Below, piece after piece: positions 15,445-25,052 of a DNA stretch of 64,000 bases. The number at the start of each line of letters is the position of its first letter. Position 1 is the stretch's first letter. The DNA comes from Mycobacterium sp. NBC_00419 (lineage in GTDB: Bacteria; Actinomycetota; Actinomycetes; Mycobacteriales; Mycobacteriaceae). The stretch is taken from assembly GCF_036023875.1 (NCBI RefSeq), contig NZ_CP107931.1:1302001-1366000 (forward strand), written 5' to 3'. The notes under the pieces were generated by a model that saw only the letters and a program-made list of their open reading frames with translations, made no database searches and was not told where the DNA came from. The translations under genes and the position numbers were made by a program.

Positions 15445-17533
15445 GTGCGCCAGGCCAATGGCATGAACTCTGCTGAAGGAGTTGAGGATCGGACCGCGCA
15501 GCGGTCGAGGTTCCGCCCCGATATCGAGGGCCTGCGCGCGGTCGCGGTGCTCGGTGTGGTGTTGTTCCACGCCTCGGTGCCCGGCATCGGTGGCGGCTAC
15601 ATCGGGGTCGACGTCTTCTTCGTCATCTCCGGTTTCCTGATCACCGGACTGCTGTGGCGCGAAGCCGCCGGCACCGGCACGGTCAAACTGCGCGCGTTCT
15701 ACGGGGCACGGGCCCGGCGGCTGCTGCCCGCCTCGGCGTTCGTCGGCGTCATCACCATGGTCGCCTCGGTACTGCTGCTGCCACCGCTACGGGTGCCCAC
15801 AGTCCTCTACGACGGCATCGCCAGCGCCCTCTACGTCGGCAACTACTGGTTCATCCTAGACAACGTCAACTACTTCTCCGACCTGCTGACACCCTCGCCG
15901 TTCCTGCACTACTGGTCACTCAGCGTCGAAGAACAGTACTATCTGGTCTGGGCGCCCCTGGTGTTGGGCACCGCCTGGGTCATCCGCGCCATCCACCGGC
16001 GGCGCAACACCACACCCGCCACCGCCTCACGGCGCCCGTTCCTGGTAGTCCTCGGCCTGGTCGGCGCCGCATCCTTCGCCCTGTCGCTGGTCATCACCTA
16101 CGTGATTCCCGCCGCGGCGTTCTTCTCCCTGCCCACCCGCGCCTGGCAGCTGGCCGCCGGCGGCCTGCTCGCCCTGACCGCCGCTGAATGGCAACGCCTT
16201 TCACCACGCGCGGCCGTGGTCCTCGGATGGACCGGGCTGGCGATGATCGTGGTCGCCTGCATCTGGTACACCCCGACCACCCCGTTCCCGGGAACCGCCG
16301 CACTGCTACCCACCCTCGGCGCCGTGCTGGTCATCGGCGCCGGTTGCGCCACCCCCACCCAGGGCTGCGGCCAACTACTGGGGACCAGCCCGATGCGGGC
16401 GATCGGGCGGATCTCCTACTCCTGGTACCTGTGGCACTGGCCGGTACTGGTACTCGCACCCGCCCTGCTGGGACACCCGCTGGGACTCGGTGAACGCCTG
16501 GCCGCGGCTCTGCTCTCAGCCGGGCTGGCCTGGCTGACCCTGCGCTACCTGGAAAACCCGCTGCGCTTCAACCCCAAGATCCGCGACTCACCCTGGCGCA
16601 GCCTGGCATTGGGCGCAGTGGCCACCCTGGTCGCGGTCTGCGTCGGACTGGGACTGTTCACAGCCGTCCCCGCCGCGATCGGACCCGGCGCACCCGCACA
16701 ACAAATCGCACTCAACGTTGCAGCCGTGCCCGCCAACGCCGGCCCCGCCGCCTACACCACCGCCGTCGAACAAGCCTTCACCCAAACCCAAACCGCACTG
16801 GCCGCCGCCCTACACACCACAGCCGTACCCGCCAACCTCACCCCACCACTGGATAACCTGGCCGCCGAACAGGGTGACTACACCTACGGCGGATGTGTGC
16901 TGACCCCGTACCAGAGCGGTCTGCCCACCTGCGCGATGGGCGATACCGCATCACCGACCCGGGTGGCCCTCGTCGGCGACTCGCACGCCGCCATGTGGAC
17001 CCCGGCCCTCAAAGAGATTGCCAACCAACGACACTGGCGACTCGAGCTGATGGCCAAGGAAGCCTGCCCGATACTGGACATCCATGTCGACGGCCACTTC
17101 CGCCGCTTGATCGAGAGTCTTCAGCACTGCGAGCAGTGGCGCGCCGAGGTCATGGCCCGGTTGAAAGCCGAACGCCCCCAACTCGTCGTCGTCAGTGTCT
17201 GGCGCGGCTACGGAATCGACGAGACGATGACGGGCTTCAAGGGCTATGACGCCGCCTGGATCGAGAGCATGGCCCGGCTGGTGAAAGACCTACGCGGCAC
17301 CGGTGCACAGGTATTGGTGCTGGGCCCCATCCCCGCTCCGCACGCCAACGTGCCGATCTGCATATCCGGACACCTCGACGACGCAACAGCCTGCGCACTG
17401 ACCCGATCCAAAGCCGTCGACCAATCCGGCATCGCCGCCGAAACCGCCGCCACCACAGCCAACGGCGGACAGTACGCCGATCTCACCGACCTGTTCTGCA
17501 CCGCCGAACGCTGCCCCGTCATCGTCGGCAACA
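15445..17533 (+). repeat. Mosaic direct duplication, left copy (partner 33117-35200)
   Basis: Bases 15445-16854, 16939-17043 and 17248-17533 are almost the same as 33117-34526, 34611-34715 and 34914-35200, with an offset of about 17.67 kb. The segments between these blocks are strongly diverged. Both copies lie on the plus strand. Confidence 0.85.
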
Positions 17534-17634
17534 GCTTGGTCTATCTCGACGTGAGCCACCTGACATTGCAGTACTCCCGGGTGCTGACGCCGGCCATGGC
17601 GGCGTTGACTGGCCGGGCGATCAACGGTGGCTAG
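15445..17634 (+). CDS. OafA/SGNH-type membrane acyltransferase 2
   Basis: 729 residues from the GTG at 15445, four bases after the previous stop, with AAGGA 7 bases upstream; an in-frame GTG at 15421 would overlap the previous gene. Same architecture as its neighbours: acyltransferase-3 domain (FRPDIEGLRAVAVLGVVLFHA) then SGNH domain with GDSHAAMW and DVSHLT. It is nearly identical in DNA to the gene at 33111 over the first 1.4 kb and in two later blocks, but unrelated in three patches (16855-16935, 17044-17247, 17534-17634). It is the second gene of the 13248-19801 transcription unit. Donor and acceptor are not known; acetylation of a GPL deoxysugar is the best guess. Confidence 0.88.
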   Translation: MRQANGMNSAEGVEDRTAQRSRFRPDIEGLRAVAVLGVVLFHASVPGIGGGYIGVDVFFVISGFLITGLLWREAAGTGTVKLRAFYGARARRLLPASAFVGVITMVASVLLLPPLRVPTVLYDGIASALYVGNYWFILDNVNYFSDLLTPSPFLHYWSLSVEEQYYLVWAPLVLGTAWVIRAIHRRRNTTPATASRRPFLVVLGLVGAASFALSLVITYVIPAAAFFSLPTRAWQLAAGGLLALTAAEWQRLSPRAAVVLGWTGLAMIVVACIWYTPTTPFPGTAALLPTLGAVLVIGAGCATPTQGCGQLLGTSPMRAIGRISYSWYLWHWPVLVLAPALLGHPLGLGERLAAALLSAGLAWLTLRYLENPLRFNPKIRDSPWRSLALGAVATLVAVCVGLGLFTAVPAAIGPGAPAQQIALNVAAVPANAGPAAYTTAVEQAFTQTQTALAAALHTTAVPANLTPPLDNLAAEQGDYTYGGCVLTPYQSGLPTCAMGDTASPTRVALVGDSHAAMWTPALKEIANQRHWRLELMAKEACPILDIHVDGHFRRLIESLQHCEQWRAEVMARLKAERPQLVVVSVWRGYGIDETMTGFKGYDAAWIESMARLVKDLRGTGAQVLVLGPIPAPHANVPICISGHLDDATACALTRSKAVDQSGIAAETAATTANGGQYADLTDLFCTAERCPVIVGNSLVYLDVSHLTLQYSRVLTPAMAALTGRAINGG

Positions 17635-19801
17635 TCGCGGTGTTAGCCCGGCCGAAGCAGTGCACGGGCAACACTCGGACCAGAAACAATTCCGCCCGGA
17701 TATCGAGGGCCTGCGGGCTGTCGCCGTGCTGGCCGTTGTGCTGTTTCATGCCGAGGTTCCCGGGCTGGGTGGCGGCTACGTCGGCGTCGACGTCTTCTTC
17801 GTCATCTCCGGGTTCCTGATCACCGGCCTGCTGTGGCGAGAGGTGGGGACATCCGGCACCGTTGGGCTGAGCCGCTTCTACGGGGCGCGGGCCCGCCGTC
17901 TGCTCCCTGCATCGGCCGTGGTCGGCGTTGCCACGATGATCGCCAGCGTTGTCCTCTTGCCGCCGTTACAGATTCCGGCCATCGCCGCTGACGGCATCGC
18001 CAGCGCCCTCTACGTCAGCAACTACTGGTTCATCATGCAGGGCGTCGATTACTCCGCACCATTCTTGCCGCCGTCGCCGTTCCAGCAGTTCTGGTCGTTG
18101 GGTGTCGAAGAGCAGTTCTATCTGGTGTGGCCGCCGCTAATTATCCTGACGGCGTGGGGAATTCGGCGCCTGAGTCGACGTAAGGCAGGCCGTACGCCGT
18201 CGCAACGTCCGTATCTGTTGGTCTTGGCGCTGGTCGCCGCCATCTCGTTCGCCCTGTCCCTGGCGGTGTGTCATTGGGCGCCCTTTGTGGCGTTCTTCTC
18301 CTTGCCCACGCGCGCCTGGCAGTTGGCCGTCGGCGGTCTCATCGCCCTCACCGCCGGTCAGTGGCGACGGCTGCCGCCACGAATTGCGGCGTTGGCCGGA
18401 TGTGCTGGTTTGGGTTCAATCATTCTGGCCTGCAATCTATTCAGTCCAGCGACCCTGTATCCAGGGACGGCCGCGCTGCTGCCGACACTAGGCACCGCAC
18501 TGGTCATCGGCGCCGGCTGCGCGATACCGAGGCGAGGATGTGGCCGGCTTCTGGGCTTGGCGCCGATGCGCGCAATCGGTCGGATCTCATACTCGTGGTA
18601 CCTCTGGCACTGGCCGATACTGCTGCTGGCCCCCGTGGCGCTGGGTCATCCGCTGGGGCTGGCCGCCCGGCTGTCCGCCGCGCTGCTCTCCGCCGGACTG
18701 GCAGTCGTGACGTGGCGTTTCGTCGAGAGCCCGCTGCGTTTTGCACCTCGGATACGAGATTCTCCCCGGCGCAGTCTGGTACTCGGGGGTGTGGCCACCG
18801 CAATTGCGGTAGCTGTGTGTGTGGCGGTCGTGCTCGTGGTACCGAAGCCAGTCGGTACCGGCGCACCGGCCGTGGCGCTGCGAATCACCACGATGCCAGC
18901 CGCCGCCTCGGACACTTCGACGGCCGACGTGGCAGTCCAGCACGCATTCACCCAAGTGCAGGCTGCAGTCCAGGCATCGGCTGACCTCACCGCTGTTCCA
19001 TCGAACCTTGAACCGCCGCTGGCGGAGGCGGCAGCCGAAGACAAGGCCAGCCACCTCGACGGCTGTCTGCGCCTGGCTTTCAGTCGCGGCCAGCTACCTG
19101 ACTGCGTGACTGGTGATACCGCCTCGAAGACCACGGTGGCTCTGGTTGGCGACTCACACGCGGCGATGTGGCATCCGGCATTCCAGCAGGTTGCCTCAGA
19201 ACGGCAGTGGCGGTTGGAGTTTGTGGGTATGGCGGGCTGTCCGTTGATAGACGTGCCCGTCACCAACCCCCAACTTCACCGCGAGTACACCGAATGTGAC
19301 GACTGGCGCAGCCAAGCGATGGCCCGGTTGCAGGAAACCCATCCCCGGCTGGTCGTGGTGAGCATGTGGAGGGGCTACGGATCGGGCAACTTCCTCTCGA
19401 GTACGCCGGCCTACGGCCCAGCGTGGCTCGCCAGCCTCACCCGCCTCGTGCAGCAGCTGCGCGCGAACGGTGCGCAGGTGCTGGTTCTGGGGCCGATCCC
19501 GGATCCACAATCGGTCGTGCCGATCTGCCTGTCCTCGCACCTCGATGACGCGACAGCATGCGCGCCGTCACGCTCGAGCGCGGTCAATCACGCGGGCATC
19601 TCCCGTGAGGCTGCCGCAACCCAGTCCGGCGGCGGCTACTACTCGGACCTCACAAACCTGTTCTGTACCAACAGTCGCTGCCCGGTCATCATCGGCAACG
19701 TCTTGGCCTACTTCGACTGGAATCACATGACAGTCGAATACTCCCGAACGTTGGCACCAGTCATGGCGGCACTTGCTGACCGATCCCTGGCGAACACATG
19801 A
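17627..19801 (+). CDS. OafA/SGNH-type membrane acyltransferase 3
   Basis: 724 residues from the GTG at 17627, overlapping the previous gene by 8 bases, so coupled to it; a GTG at 17639 is an alternative. Acyltransferase-3 domain FRPDIEGLRAVAVLAVVLFHA, about ten membrane segments, then SGNH domain with GDSHAAMW and DWNHMT. Its central SGNH patch (HREYTECDDW) belongs to the second patch type, shared with acyltransferases 4 and 5. DNA identity to its neighbours is clearly lower than between copies 2 and 5, so this is an older duplicate. Confidence 0.87.
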   Translation: MASRGVSPAEAVHGQHSDQKQFRPDIEGLRAVAVLAVVLFHAEVPGLGGGYVGVDVFFVISGFLITGLLWREVGTSGTVGLSRFYGARARRLLPASAVVGVATMIASVVLLPPLQIPAIAADGIASALYVSNYWFIMQGVDYSAPFLPPSPFQQFWSLGVEEQFYLVWPPLIILTAWGIRRLSRRKAGRTPSQRPYLLVLALVAAISFALSLAVCHWAPFVAFFSLPTRAWQLAVGGLIALTAGQWRRLPPRIAALAGCAGLGSIILACNLFSPATLYPGTAALLPTLGTALVIGAGCAIPRRGCGRLLGLAPMRAIGRISYSWYLWHWPILLLAPVALGHPLGLAARLSAALLSAGLAVVTWRFVESPLRFAPRIRDSPRRSLVLGGVATAIAVAVCVAVVLVVPKPVGTGAPAVALRITTMPAAASDTSTADVAVQHAFTQVQAAVQASADLTAVPSNLEPPLAEAAAEDKASHLDGCLRLAFSRGQLPDCVTGDTASKTTVALVGDSHAAMWHPAFQQVASERQWRLEFVGMAGCPLIDVPVTNPQLHREYTECDDWRSQAMARLQETHPRLVVVSMWRGYGSGNFLSSTPAYGPAWLASLTRLVQQLRANGAQVLVLGPIPDPQSVVPICLSSHLDDATACAPSRSSAVNHAGISREAAATQSGGGYYSDLTNLFCTNSRCPVIIGNVLAYFDWNHMTVEYSRTLAPVMAALADRSLANT

Positions 19802-19882
19802 CATACGTCGCGCTTAGCCAAGTAACCCGACCCATGACTGATCCGGATCTCGAAAGCCACACTAATTAACGTGCCCGAATGT

Positions 19883-19899
19883 AAGAATGCCTCGACTCG
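19883..19899 (+). promoter_or_regulatory. Conserved leader box of the acyltransferase genes, copy 2
   Basis: AAGAATGCCTCGACTCG is identical over 17 bases to the box at 33063-33079 and lies 39 bases before the GTG at 19923. AGCCAC stands 22 bases further upstream. It implies that acyltransferase 4 has its own promoter despite following three co-directional paralogues. Confidence 0.5.
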
Positions 19900-19922
19900 C
19901 GGCCGCTTCTTCTATCAAGTAG

Positions 19923-22109
19923 GTGAACTTGCGCCAAGCCGACAGCGTTAGCCCTGCCGGCGACCTGCACACGCAGGGCTTGAGCGATTCCGGATTCCGC
20001 CCCGACATCGAGGGCTTGCGAGCCGTCGCCGTCGCCGCGGTAGTTCTGTTTCACGCGCAGATCCCCGGCATTGGCGGCGGTTACGTCGGAGTCGACGTCT
20101 TTTTCGTCATCTCCGGCTTTTTGATCACCCGGATTCTGTGGCGCGAAGCCCACACCTCGGGCATGGTCCGGCTGGCCAACTTCTATGGCGCCCGCGCCCG
20201 CCGGTTGCTGCCCGCCTCTGCCTTCGTCGGCATCGTCACCATGGTCCTTGCGGCGTTTCTATTACCCCCGCTACACGCCCGAACCGTCCTCACCGACGGC
20301 ATCTACAGCGCCCTCTATGTGAGCAACTATCGCTTCGCATTCCAAGACGTCGACTACCTCGCATCCAACGCGCCGCCCTCGCCTTTCCAGCACTACTGGT
20401 CGTTGGGAGTCGAGGAGCAGTTCTATCTGATCTGGCCGGCGCTCATCCTGGGTACCGCATGGGCCATCCGGGCAATCCGCCGCAGCAACAGGACCGCGGC
20501 TACTGCCTCGAAGCGTCCCTATCTCATCGTGCTAACGCTGCTCGCGGTGGCGTCATTCGCCTTGTCGCTCGCGGCGACCTACTGGGCACCGCCGGTGGCA
20601 TTCTTCTCTCTGCCCACGCGGGCCTGGCAGCTCGCCGTGGGCGGACTGGTGGCTCTCACTGCAACCCAATGGCAGCGGCTCTCAGATCAGGTCCTCGCAC
20701 TCACCGGATGGACGGGACTGGGCATGATCGTCCTGGCCTGCATCTGGCTCGGCCCGACCACCCACTATCCGGGCACCGCGGCGCTGCTACCGACCCTCGG
20801 TGCGGCGCTCGTGATCGGCGCCGGCTGCGGACTACCCACCCGAGGCTGCGGCAGTGTCCTGGGACTGGCACCGATGCGTGCGATCGGGCGAATCTCCTAC
20901 TCGTTGTACCTGTGGCACTGGCCGGTTCTTCTGATGGCGCTGTGGGCAATCGCGCCGGTCACCGGACACACCCTGTTGTTGGGCTTGGCCGGCATCGCAC
21001 TCTCGGTCGGGCTGGCCGTGCTCACCATGCGGTTCATCGAGAACCCGCTGCGGTTCGCCGCACCGATCCGCGACTCTGCCGGACGCAGCCTTGCATTGGG
21101 TGCCGGCGTCACCGCGGCGGCGGTCGCAGTGGGCTTCGCACTTCACATTCCCGACCCGGTCGGTCTCGGCACTCCGGGCCGACCGCTGGCAGTGTCTGCT
21201 AAGCCCGTCCCAGCGGGCTCAACCATCGAGGATTACGACCAAGCAGTGCGACAGGCGTCCGCCCAAGTAGAGGCTGCAGTAGCGGCCTCGGCCGGTCTCC
21301 GAGCTGTCCCGTCGAACCTCAACCCACCGCTGGCAGACCTGACGTCGCACAGCGGCGATGCCTCCAGTGGGTGCATTCGCACGTTCTTCGAAGTAGCACA
21401 ACCCGAATGCGCCTCCGGTGACACGGCATCGGGGACCACGGTCGCCCTGGTGGGCGACTCCAATGCAGCGATGTGGGACCCTGCTTTCCACCAGCTGGCC
21501 GGACAGCGCAGGTGGCGGCTGGAAACCATGACCAAAGTCAGCTGCCCGATGCTCGATTTGCCCACCATCAACCCGGTGCTGGGCCGGGACTACACCGAGT
21601 GCGGGCAGTGGCGCGACGGGGTCATCGCACGACTGCGGGCAGAGCGTCCAAAGCTGGTCGTGCTCAGCGTGATGCGACGCTACGGTGCCCGATATGGCTG
21701 GGGTGTCGGCTTCACGTCGTACGAAACGGCGTGGACCGACGGCATGACACGGCTTGTGCATCAGCTGCGAGACACCGGCGCGCAGGTTCTGGTCCTCGGG
21801 CCGATTCCGGATCCGCAGTCCGCGGTACCGGACTGCCTCACGCTGCACCTCGACGACGCAACAGCATGCTCGCCGTCAACCCTCAAGGCGGTCAATCGAG
21901 ACGGCATCAAGGCCGAGGCCGCTGCCACCAAAGCCAGCGACGGACAGTACGCCGACCTCACAGACCTCTTCTGCACCAAGGAGACGTGCCCGGCCATCGT
22001 CGGCAATACGTTGGTCTACCTTGACCAAAGCCACCTGACATACCAATACTCCCGAATACTGGCACCCGTCATCGGAGCGTTAGCTGATCGCGCGCTCGCA
22101 CAACGGTGA
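19923..22109 (+). CDS. OafA/SGNH-type membrane acyltransferase 4, with altered GDS block
   Basis: 728 residues from the GTG at 19923 (MNLRQADSVSPAG). Acyltransferase-3 domain FRPDIEGLRAVAVAAVVLFHA, then SGNH domain. The catalytic Ser block reads GDSNAAMW, while all four paralogues have GDSHAAMW; DQSHLT keeps Asp-x-x-His. The region after the WYLWHW-type motif is also changed (YSLYLWHWPVLLMALWAIAPV), suggesting a different acyl or acceptor pocket. It is separated from acyltransferase 3 by 121 bases holding its own leader box. The stop overlaps a GTG (GTGA), but the next gene more likely starts at 22175. Confidence 0.87.
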   Translation: MNLRQADSVSPAGDLHTQGLSDSGFRPDIEGLRAVAVAAVVLFHAQIPGIGGGYVGVDVFFVISGFLITRILWREAHTSGMVRLANFYGARARRLLPASAFVGIVTMVLAAFLLPPLHARTVLTDGIYSALYVSNYRFAFQDVDYLASNAPPSPFQHYWSLGVEEQFYLIWPALILGTAWAIRAIRRSNRTAATASKRPYLIVLTLLAVASFALSLAATYWAPPVAFFSLPTRAWQLAVGGLVALTATQWQRLSDQVLALTGWTGLGMIVLACIWLGPTTHYPGTAALLPTLGAALVIGAGCGLPTRGCGSVLGLAPMRAIGRISYSLYLWHWPVLLMALWAIAPVTGHTLLLGLAGIALSVGLAVLTMRFIENPLRFAAPIRDSAGRSLALGAGVTAAAVAVGFALHIPDPVGLGTPGRPLAVSAKPVPAGSTIEDYDQAVRQASAQVEAAVAASAGLRAVPSNLNPPLADLTSHSGDASSGCIRTFFEVAQPECASGDTASGTTVALVGDSNAAMWDPAFHQLAGQRRWRLETMTKVSCPMLDLPTINPVLGRDYTECGQWRDGVIARLRAERPKLVVLSVMRRYGARYGWGVGFTSYETAWTDGMTRLVHQLRDTGAQVLVLGPIPDPQSAVPDCLTLHLDDATACSPSTLKAVNRDGIKAEAAATKASDGQYADLTDLFCTKETCPAIVGNTLVYLDQSHLTYQYSRILAPVIGALADRALAQR

Positions 22110-22174
22110 CGGCCTGGACGCCATCGCAATCAGACCATCGGGGTTACCCCCCACGAGACGACCGGAGGTCGGCT

Positions 22175-23248
22175 TTGTCCATACCCGTGCTGATTACTGG
22201 CGGGGCCGGATTCATCGGCTCAGCACTCGCGCGCCGTCTCGTCGCAGCCGGCTACGAGGTCGCCGTGATGGACATCCTGCATCCGCAGGTGCACGGCGAA
22301 CACGCGGCGATCGATCTTCCGGCCTCGGTGCGCTTGTTCACCGGGGATGTGACTCACGAGCCCGACGTCGATGCCGTGCTCCGGTTGTTCCGGCCGTCCC
22401 AGATCGTGCACCTGGCGGCAGAGACCGGAACGGCGCAATCGCTGTCCGAAGCCAGCCGCCACGGTTCGGTCAACGTGGTGGGGACGACCCAGCTCGTCGA
22501 CGCGTTGAGCCGCGCGGGCCACGTGCCCGATCAACTTGTGCTGGCATCGTCGCGGGCCGTCTACGGCGAGGGCGCCTGGCAGTCCGGGTCGGAGATCTTC
22601 TACCCGGCTCCTCGCAGCCACGCCCAACTGGAGGCCGGCATCTGGGACCCGCAGGGCCCGACGGGCGAACCGGCAGTCCCGTTGGCCAGCAGCGCGGCCC
22701 GGACGCAACCCCGGCCCACCAACATCTACGCCGCCACCAAGCTCGCGCAGGAGCACATCCTCGGGGCCTGGGCGTCTGCCCATGACACCAACCTCAGCGT
22801 GCTGCGTCTGCAGAACGTCTACGGGCCGGGCCAGTCGCTGACGAATTCGTACACCGGAATCGTCGCGCTGTTCGCGCGGCTGTCGCTGCAGAAGCAGGGA
22901 TTAGAGGTCTATGAGGACGGCCGAATTCTGCGTGACTTCGTCTACATCGACGATGTCGTCGAAGCGCTGTTCGCCGCGATCGCTCAGCCGGCGTCCCCCG
23001 CGCGCTGCGTCGATGTCGGCTCGGGCGTACCGACGACCATCCATGAGCTGGCACAGGCGCTTGCCGGGATCTGCGGCGCGCCTGACCCGGTAGTGGTCGG
23101 GAAGTTCCGCGATGGTGACGTGCGGGCGGCGAGGTGCGATGTGGAGGCGACGACGCAGCACCTCGACTGGCATCCGAAATGGTCGCTCGAGGACGGTATG
23201 CGGGCGCTGCTCGACTGGATCGGAAGTCAGCCGCACCAGACCGTTTAG
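22175..23248 (+). CDS. NAD-dependent nucleotide-sugar epimerase/dehydratase (extended SDR)
   Basis: 357 residues from the TTG at 22175, chosen because GGAGG lies 6 bases upstream and the Rossmann motif TGGAGFIGSALARR follows directly; a GTG at 22106 overlapping the previous stop is possible. The active-site pattern is SSRAVYGEG and YAATK (Tyr-x-x-x-Lys). The family includes NDP-glucose 4-epimerases and 4,6-dehydratases, and GPL loci are known to carry such epimerases for deoxysugar donors. It precedes the ABC exporter genes on the same strand. The exact reaction is not known. Confidence 0.82.
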   Translation: MSIPVLITGGAGFIGSALARRLVAAGYEVAVMDILHPQVHGEHAAIDLPASVRLFTGDVTHEPDVDAVLRLFRPSQIVHLAAETGTAQSLSEASRHGSVNVVGTTQLVDALSRAGHVPDQLVLASSRAVYGEGAWQSGSEIFYPAPRSHAQLEAGIWDPQGPTGEPAVPLASSAARTQPRPTNIYAATKLAQEHILGAWASAHDTNLSVLRLQNVYGPGQSLTNSYTGIVALFARLSLQKQGLEVYEDGRILRDFVYIDDVVEALFAAIAQPASPARCVDVGSGVPTTIHELAQALAGICGAPDPVVVGKFRDGDVRAARCDVEATTQHLDWHPKWSLEDGMRALLDWIGSQPHQTV

Positions 23249-23370
23249 CCCGACAATCCCCCGCATCCATCAGCGAGTCAGAAACAGAAGATAACGATGA
23301 GATCCACGCCGACGGCGAAGAAGCCGCAACTGCGCCCGAACCGACTGCGCCAACGCTATGGTGTGCATTC

Positions 23371-24300
23371 GTGATCGAGCTTGACGGGGTAGCGAAGACG
23401 TACGGGGGCAATGTACACGCGCTACAGGACGTGAGTTTCTCGGTCGACACGGGAAAAGTCTGCGCATTGCTCGGCCACAACGGCGCCGGCAAGACCACCG
23501 CGATCAAGATCCTGTCCACGCTGATCCGGCCCACCGCCGGGCACGCGGTCGTGGCGGGGTTCGACGTGCTCCAAGAAGCCGCCCAGGTTCGGGCCAGTAT
23601 CGGCATGACCGGCCAGCAGGCCGCGCTCGACTGGCAACTGACCGGCCGAGAGAACTTGGTCATGTTCGGTCGGCTCCGCGGGATGCGACGAAAGGACGCG
23701 CATTCGCGGGCCGAGGCACTTATCGAACAGTTCGACATGGGCCACGCGGCCGACAGGCGTGTGATGACGTACTCGGGTGGCATGCGGCGTCGCATCGACA
23801 TCGCGGTGGCACTTGTGGTGCCCCCGAAAGTGCTCTTCCTCGACGAGCCGACCACCGGGTTGGACCCGCGCAGTCGCCGGGCGGTATGGGACCTGGTGTC
23901 CGAGTTGGCATCACAAGGCGTGACGGTCCTGCTGACGACGCAGTACCTCGAAGAGGCCGATGTTCTCAGTGATTCCATCGTCGTCATCGATCAAGGGCGC
24001 GTCATCGCGAACGGCACCGCTGATGACCTGAAGCGGCGGGTGGGATCCAGCTACTGCACGGTCAGTCCCGTAGACCCGGCTGATTTGCCCAGAATATTGG
24101 CTGCGCTCGCAGATCTCGAGGACGCACAGGCCGATCAGGAGGCCAATAGTGTTTCGGTGCTCGCACCGAACGGTGTTGCGACACTTAGTGAAGTGTTTCG
24201 CCGAGTGGAGCAGCTGGACGTTGAACTCGCCGACATCTCGCTGCGCAGGCCGTCACTGGACGAAGTATTTCTTCACCTGACGGGCAGCATCACCGCGTGA
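23371..24300 (+). CDS. ABC transporter ATP-binding protein (DrrA-like)
   Basis: 309 residues from the GTG at 23371 (MIELDGVAKTYGGNVHALQDV). Walker A is GHNGAGKTT, the Q-loop GMTGQQAALDWQLTG, the signature YSGGMRRRID, and Walker B LFLDEPTTGLD. The long C-terminal part after the nucleotide-binding core is usual for the daunorubicin-resistance subfamily. It forms an operon with the two membrane proteins that follow; its stop overlaps the next start (GTGA). Drr-type ABC genes occur in the GPL loci of the M. avium complex, so a role in lipid export or assembly is likely but not shown. Confidence 0.9.
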   Translation: MIELDGVAKTYGGNVHALQDVSFSVDTGKVCALLGHNGAGKTTAIKILSTLIRPTAGHAVVAGFDVLQEAAQVRASIGMTGQQAALDWQLTGRENLVMFGRLRGMRRKDAHSRAEALIEQFDMGHAADRRVMTYSGGMRRRIDIAVALVVPPKVLFLDEPTTGLDPRSRRAVWDLVSELASQGVTVLLTTQYLEEADVLSDSIVVIDQGRVIANGTADDLKRRVGSSYCTVSPVDPADLPRILAALADLEDAQADQEANSVSVLAPNGVATLSEVFRRVEQLDVELADISLRRPSLDEVFLHLTGSITA

Positions 24301-25052
24301 CTGCACTTGCCGTTCTCACTGAGCGCATGGTGCGAGATACCCTGCGTGACGACTTGCCCTTCGCGATCCTTGCGCCTGCGGGCAACTTCATCGTGTTCAA
24401 CCTGGCCCTGCGCAATGTGATCGACACCGGCGGAATCGGCTATCCGCAATATCTTTTGCCCGTGATCATCATTCAGGTGACGTTGCTCGGCGCCTTGACG
24501 ACCGTCGACCGGGCTGCCCGGGATCACCAGTCCGAACTAGGGGTTCGGCTCCGCACGTTGCCGATCCCCACGGTGGCGCCACTGGCGGCCCGCATGTTGT
24601 ATTGCCTGCTCCGCGGCGCAATCGCGCTGGTCGCCACCATTGCCGTCGGATATGTCTTCGGCTTCCGAATGTTCGGCGGTCCAGTCTATTTGGCCACATT
24701 CACCTTCCTCGTTCTGGCGCTCACGTTGGCACTATCGCTTGGGGCTGACGCGACCGGCGTGCGAATCTCGGGGGCGGCCATTGGAAAGACCGGCGCGTCC
24801 AGCCAGGTACTACTTGTTCCGCAAATGCTGCTCATCATGCTGTCCACCGGAATGGCACCTGCCGAGTCGTTCCCCCAATGGCTGCATGGGTTCGTGCGCT
24901 ACCAACCCGTCTCCCAGATCACCGAAACGCTGAGGCAGCTGGCGTCGGGTCATGTGTCAGCCAGCAGCATGGCCGCCAGTCTTGCCTGGTGCCTGGGGAT
25001 GCTGGCGCTGTTCGGTGTACTTGCAGTGCGGACACAGAGGCGCACATCATGA
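24297..25052 (+). CDS. ABC-2 type permease (DrrB-like)
   Basis: 251 residues from the GTG at 24297, overlapping the ATPase stop by four bases. Six hydrophobic segments are visible, including VATIAVGYVFGF and LVLALTLALSLGA, and the late segment with LLIMLSTGMAPAESFPQWL fits the ABC-2 permease pattern in which a loop precedes the last helix. It is the membrane partner of the ATPase at 23371 and is coupled to the next permease by ATGA. Confidence 0.85.
   Translation: MTALAVLTERMVRDTLRDDLPFAILAPAGNFIVFNLALRNVIDTGGIGYPQYLLPVIIIQVTLLGALTTVDRAARDHQSELGVRLRTLPIPTVAPLAARMLYCLLRGAIALVATIAVGYVFGFRMFGGPVYLATFTFLVLALTLALSLGADATGVRISGAAIGKTGASSQVLLVPQMLLIMLSTGMAPAESFPQWLHGFVRYQPVSQITETLRQLASGHVSASSMAASLAWCLGMLALFGVLAVRTQRRTS

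Noticed and set aside
13248..22109. Tandem acyltransferase array considered as an assembly artefact
   Set aside because: The four consecutive copies differ clearly in sequence, have different junctions (4-base gap, 8-base overlap, 121-base gap with its own leader), and each frame is intact.
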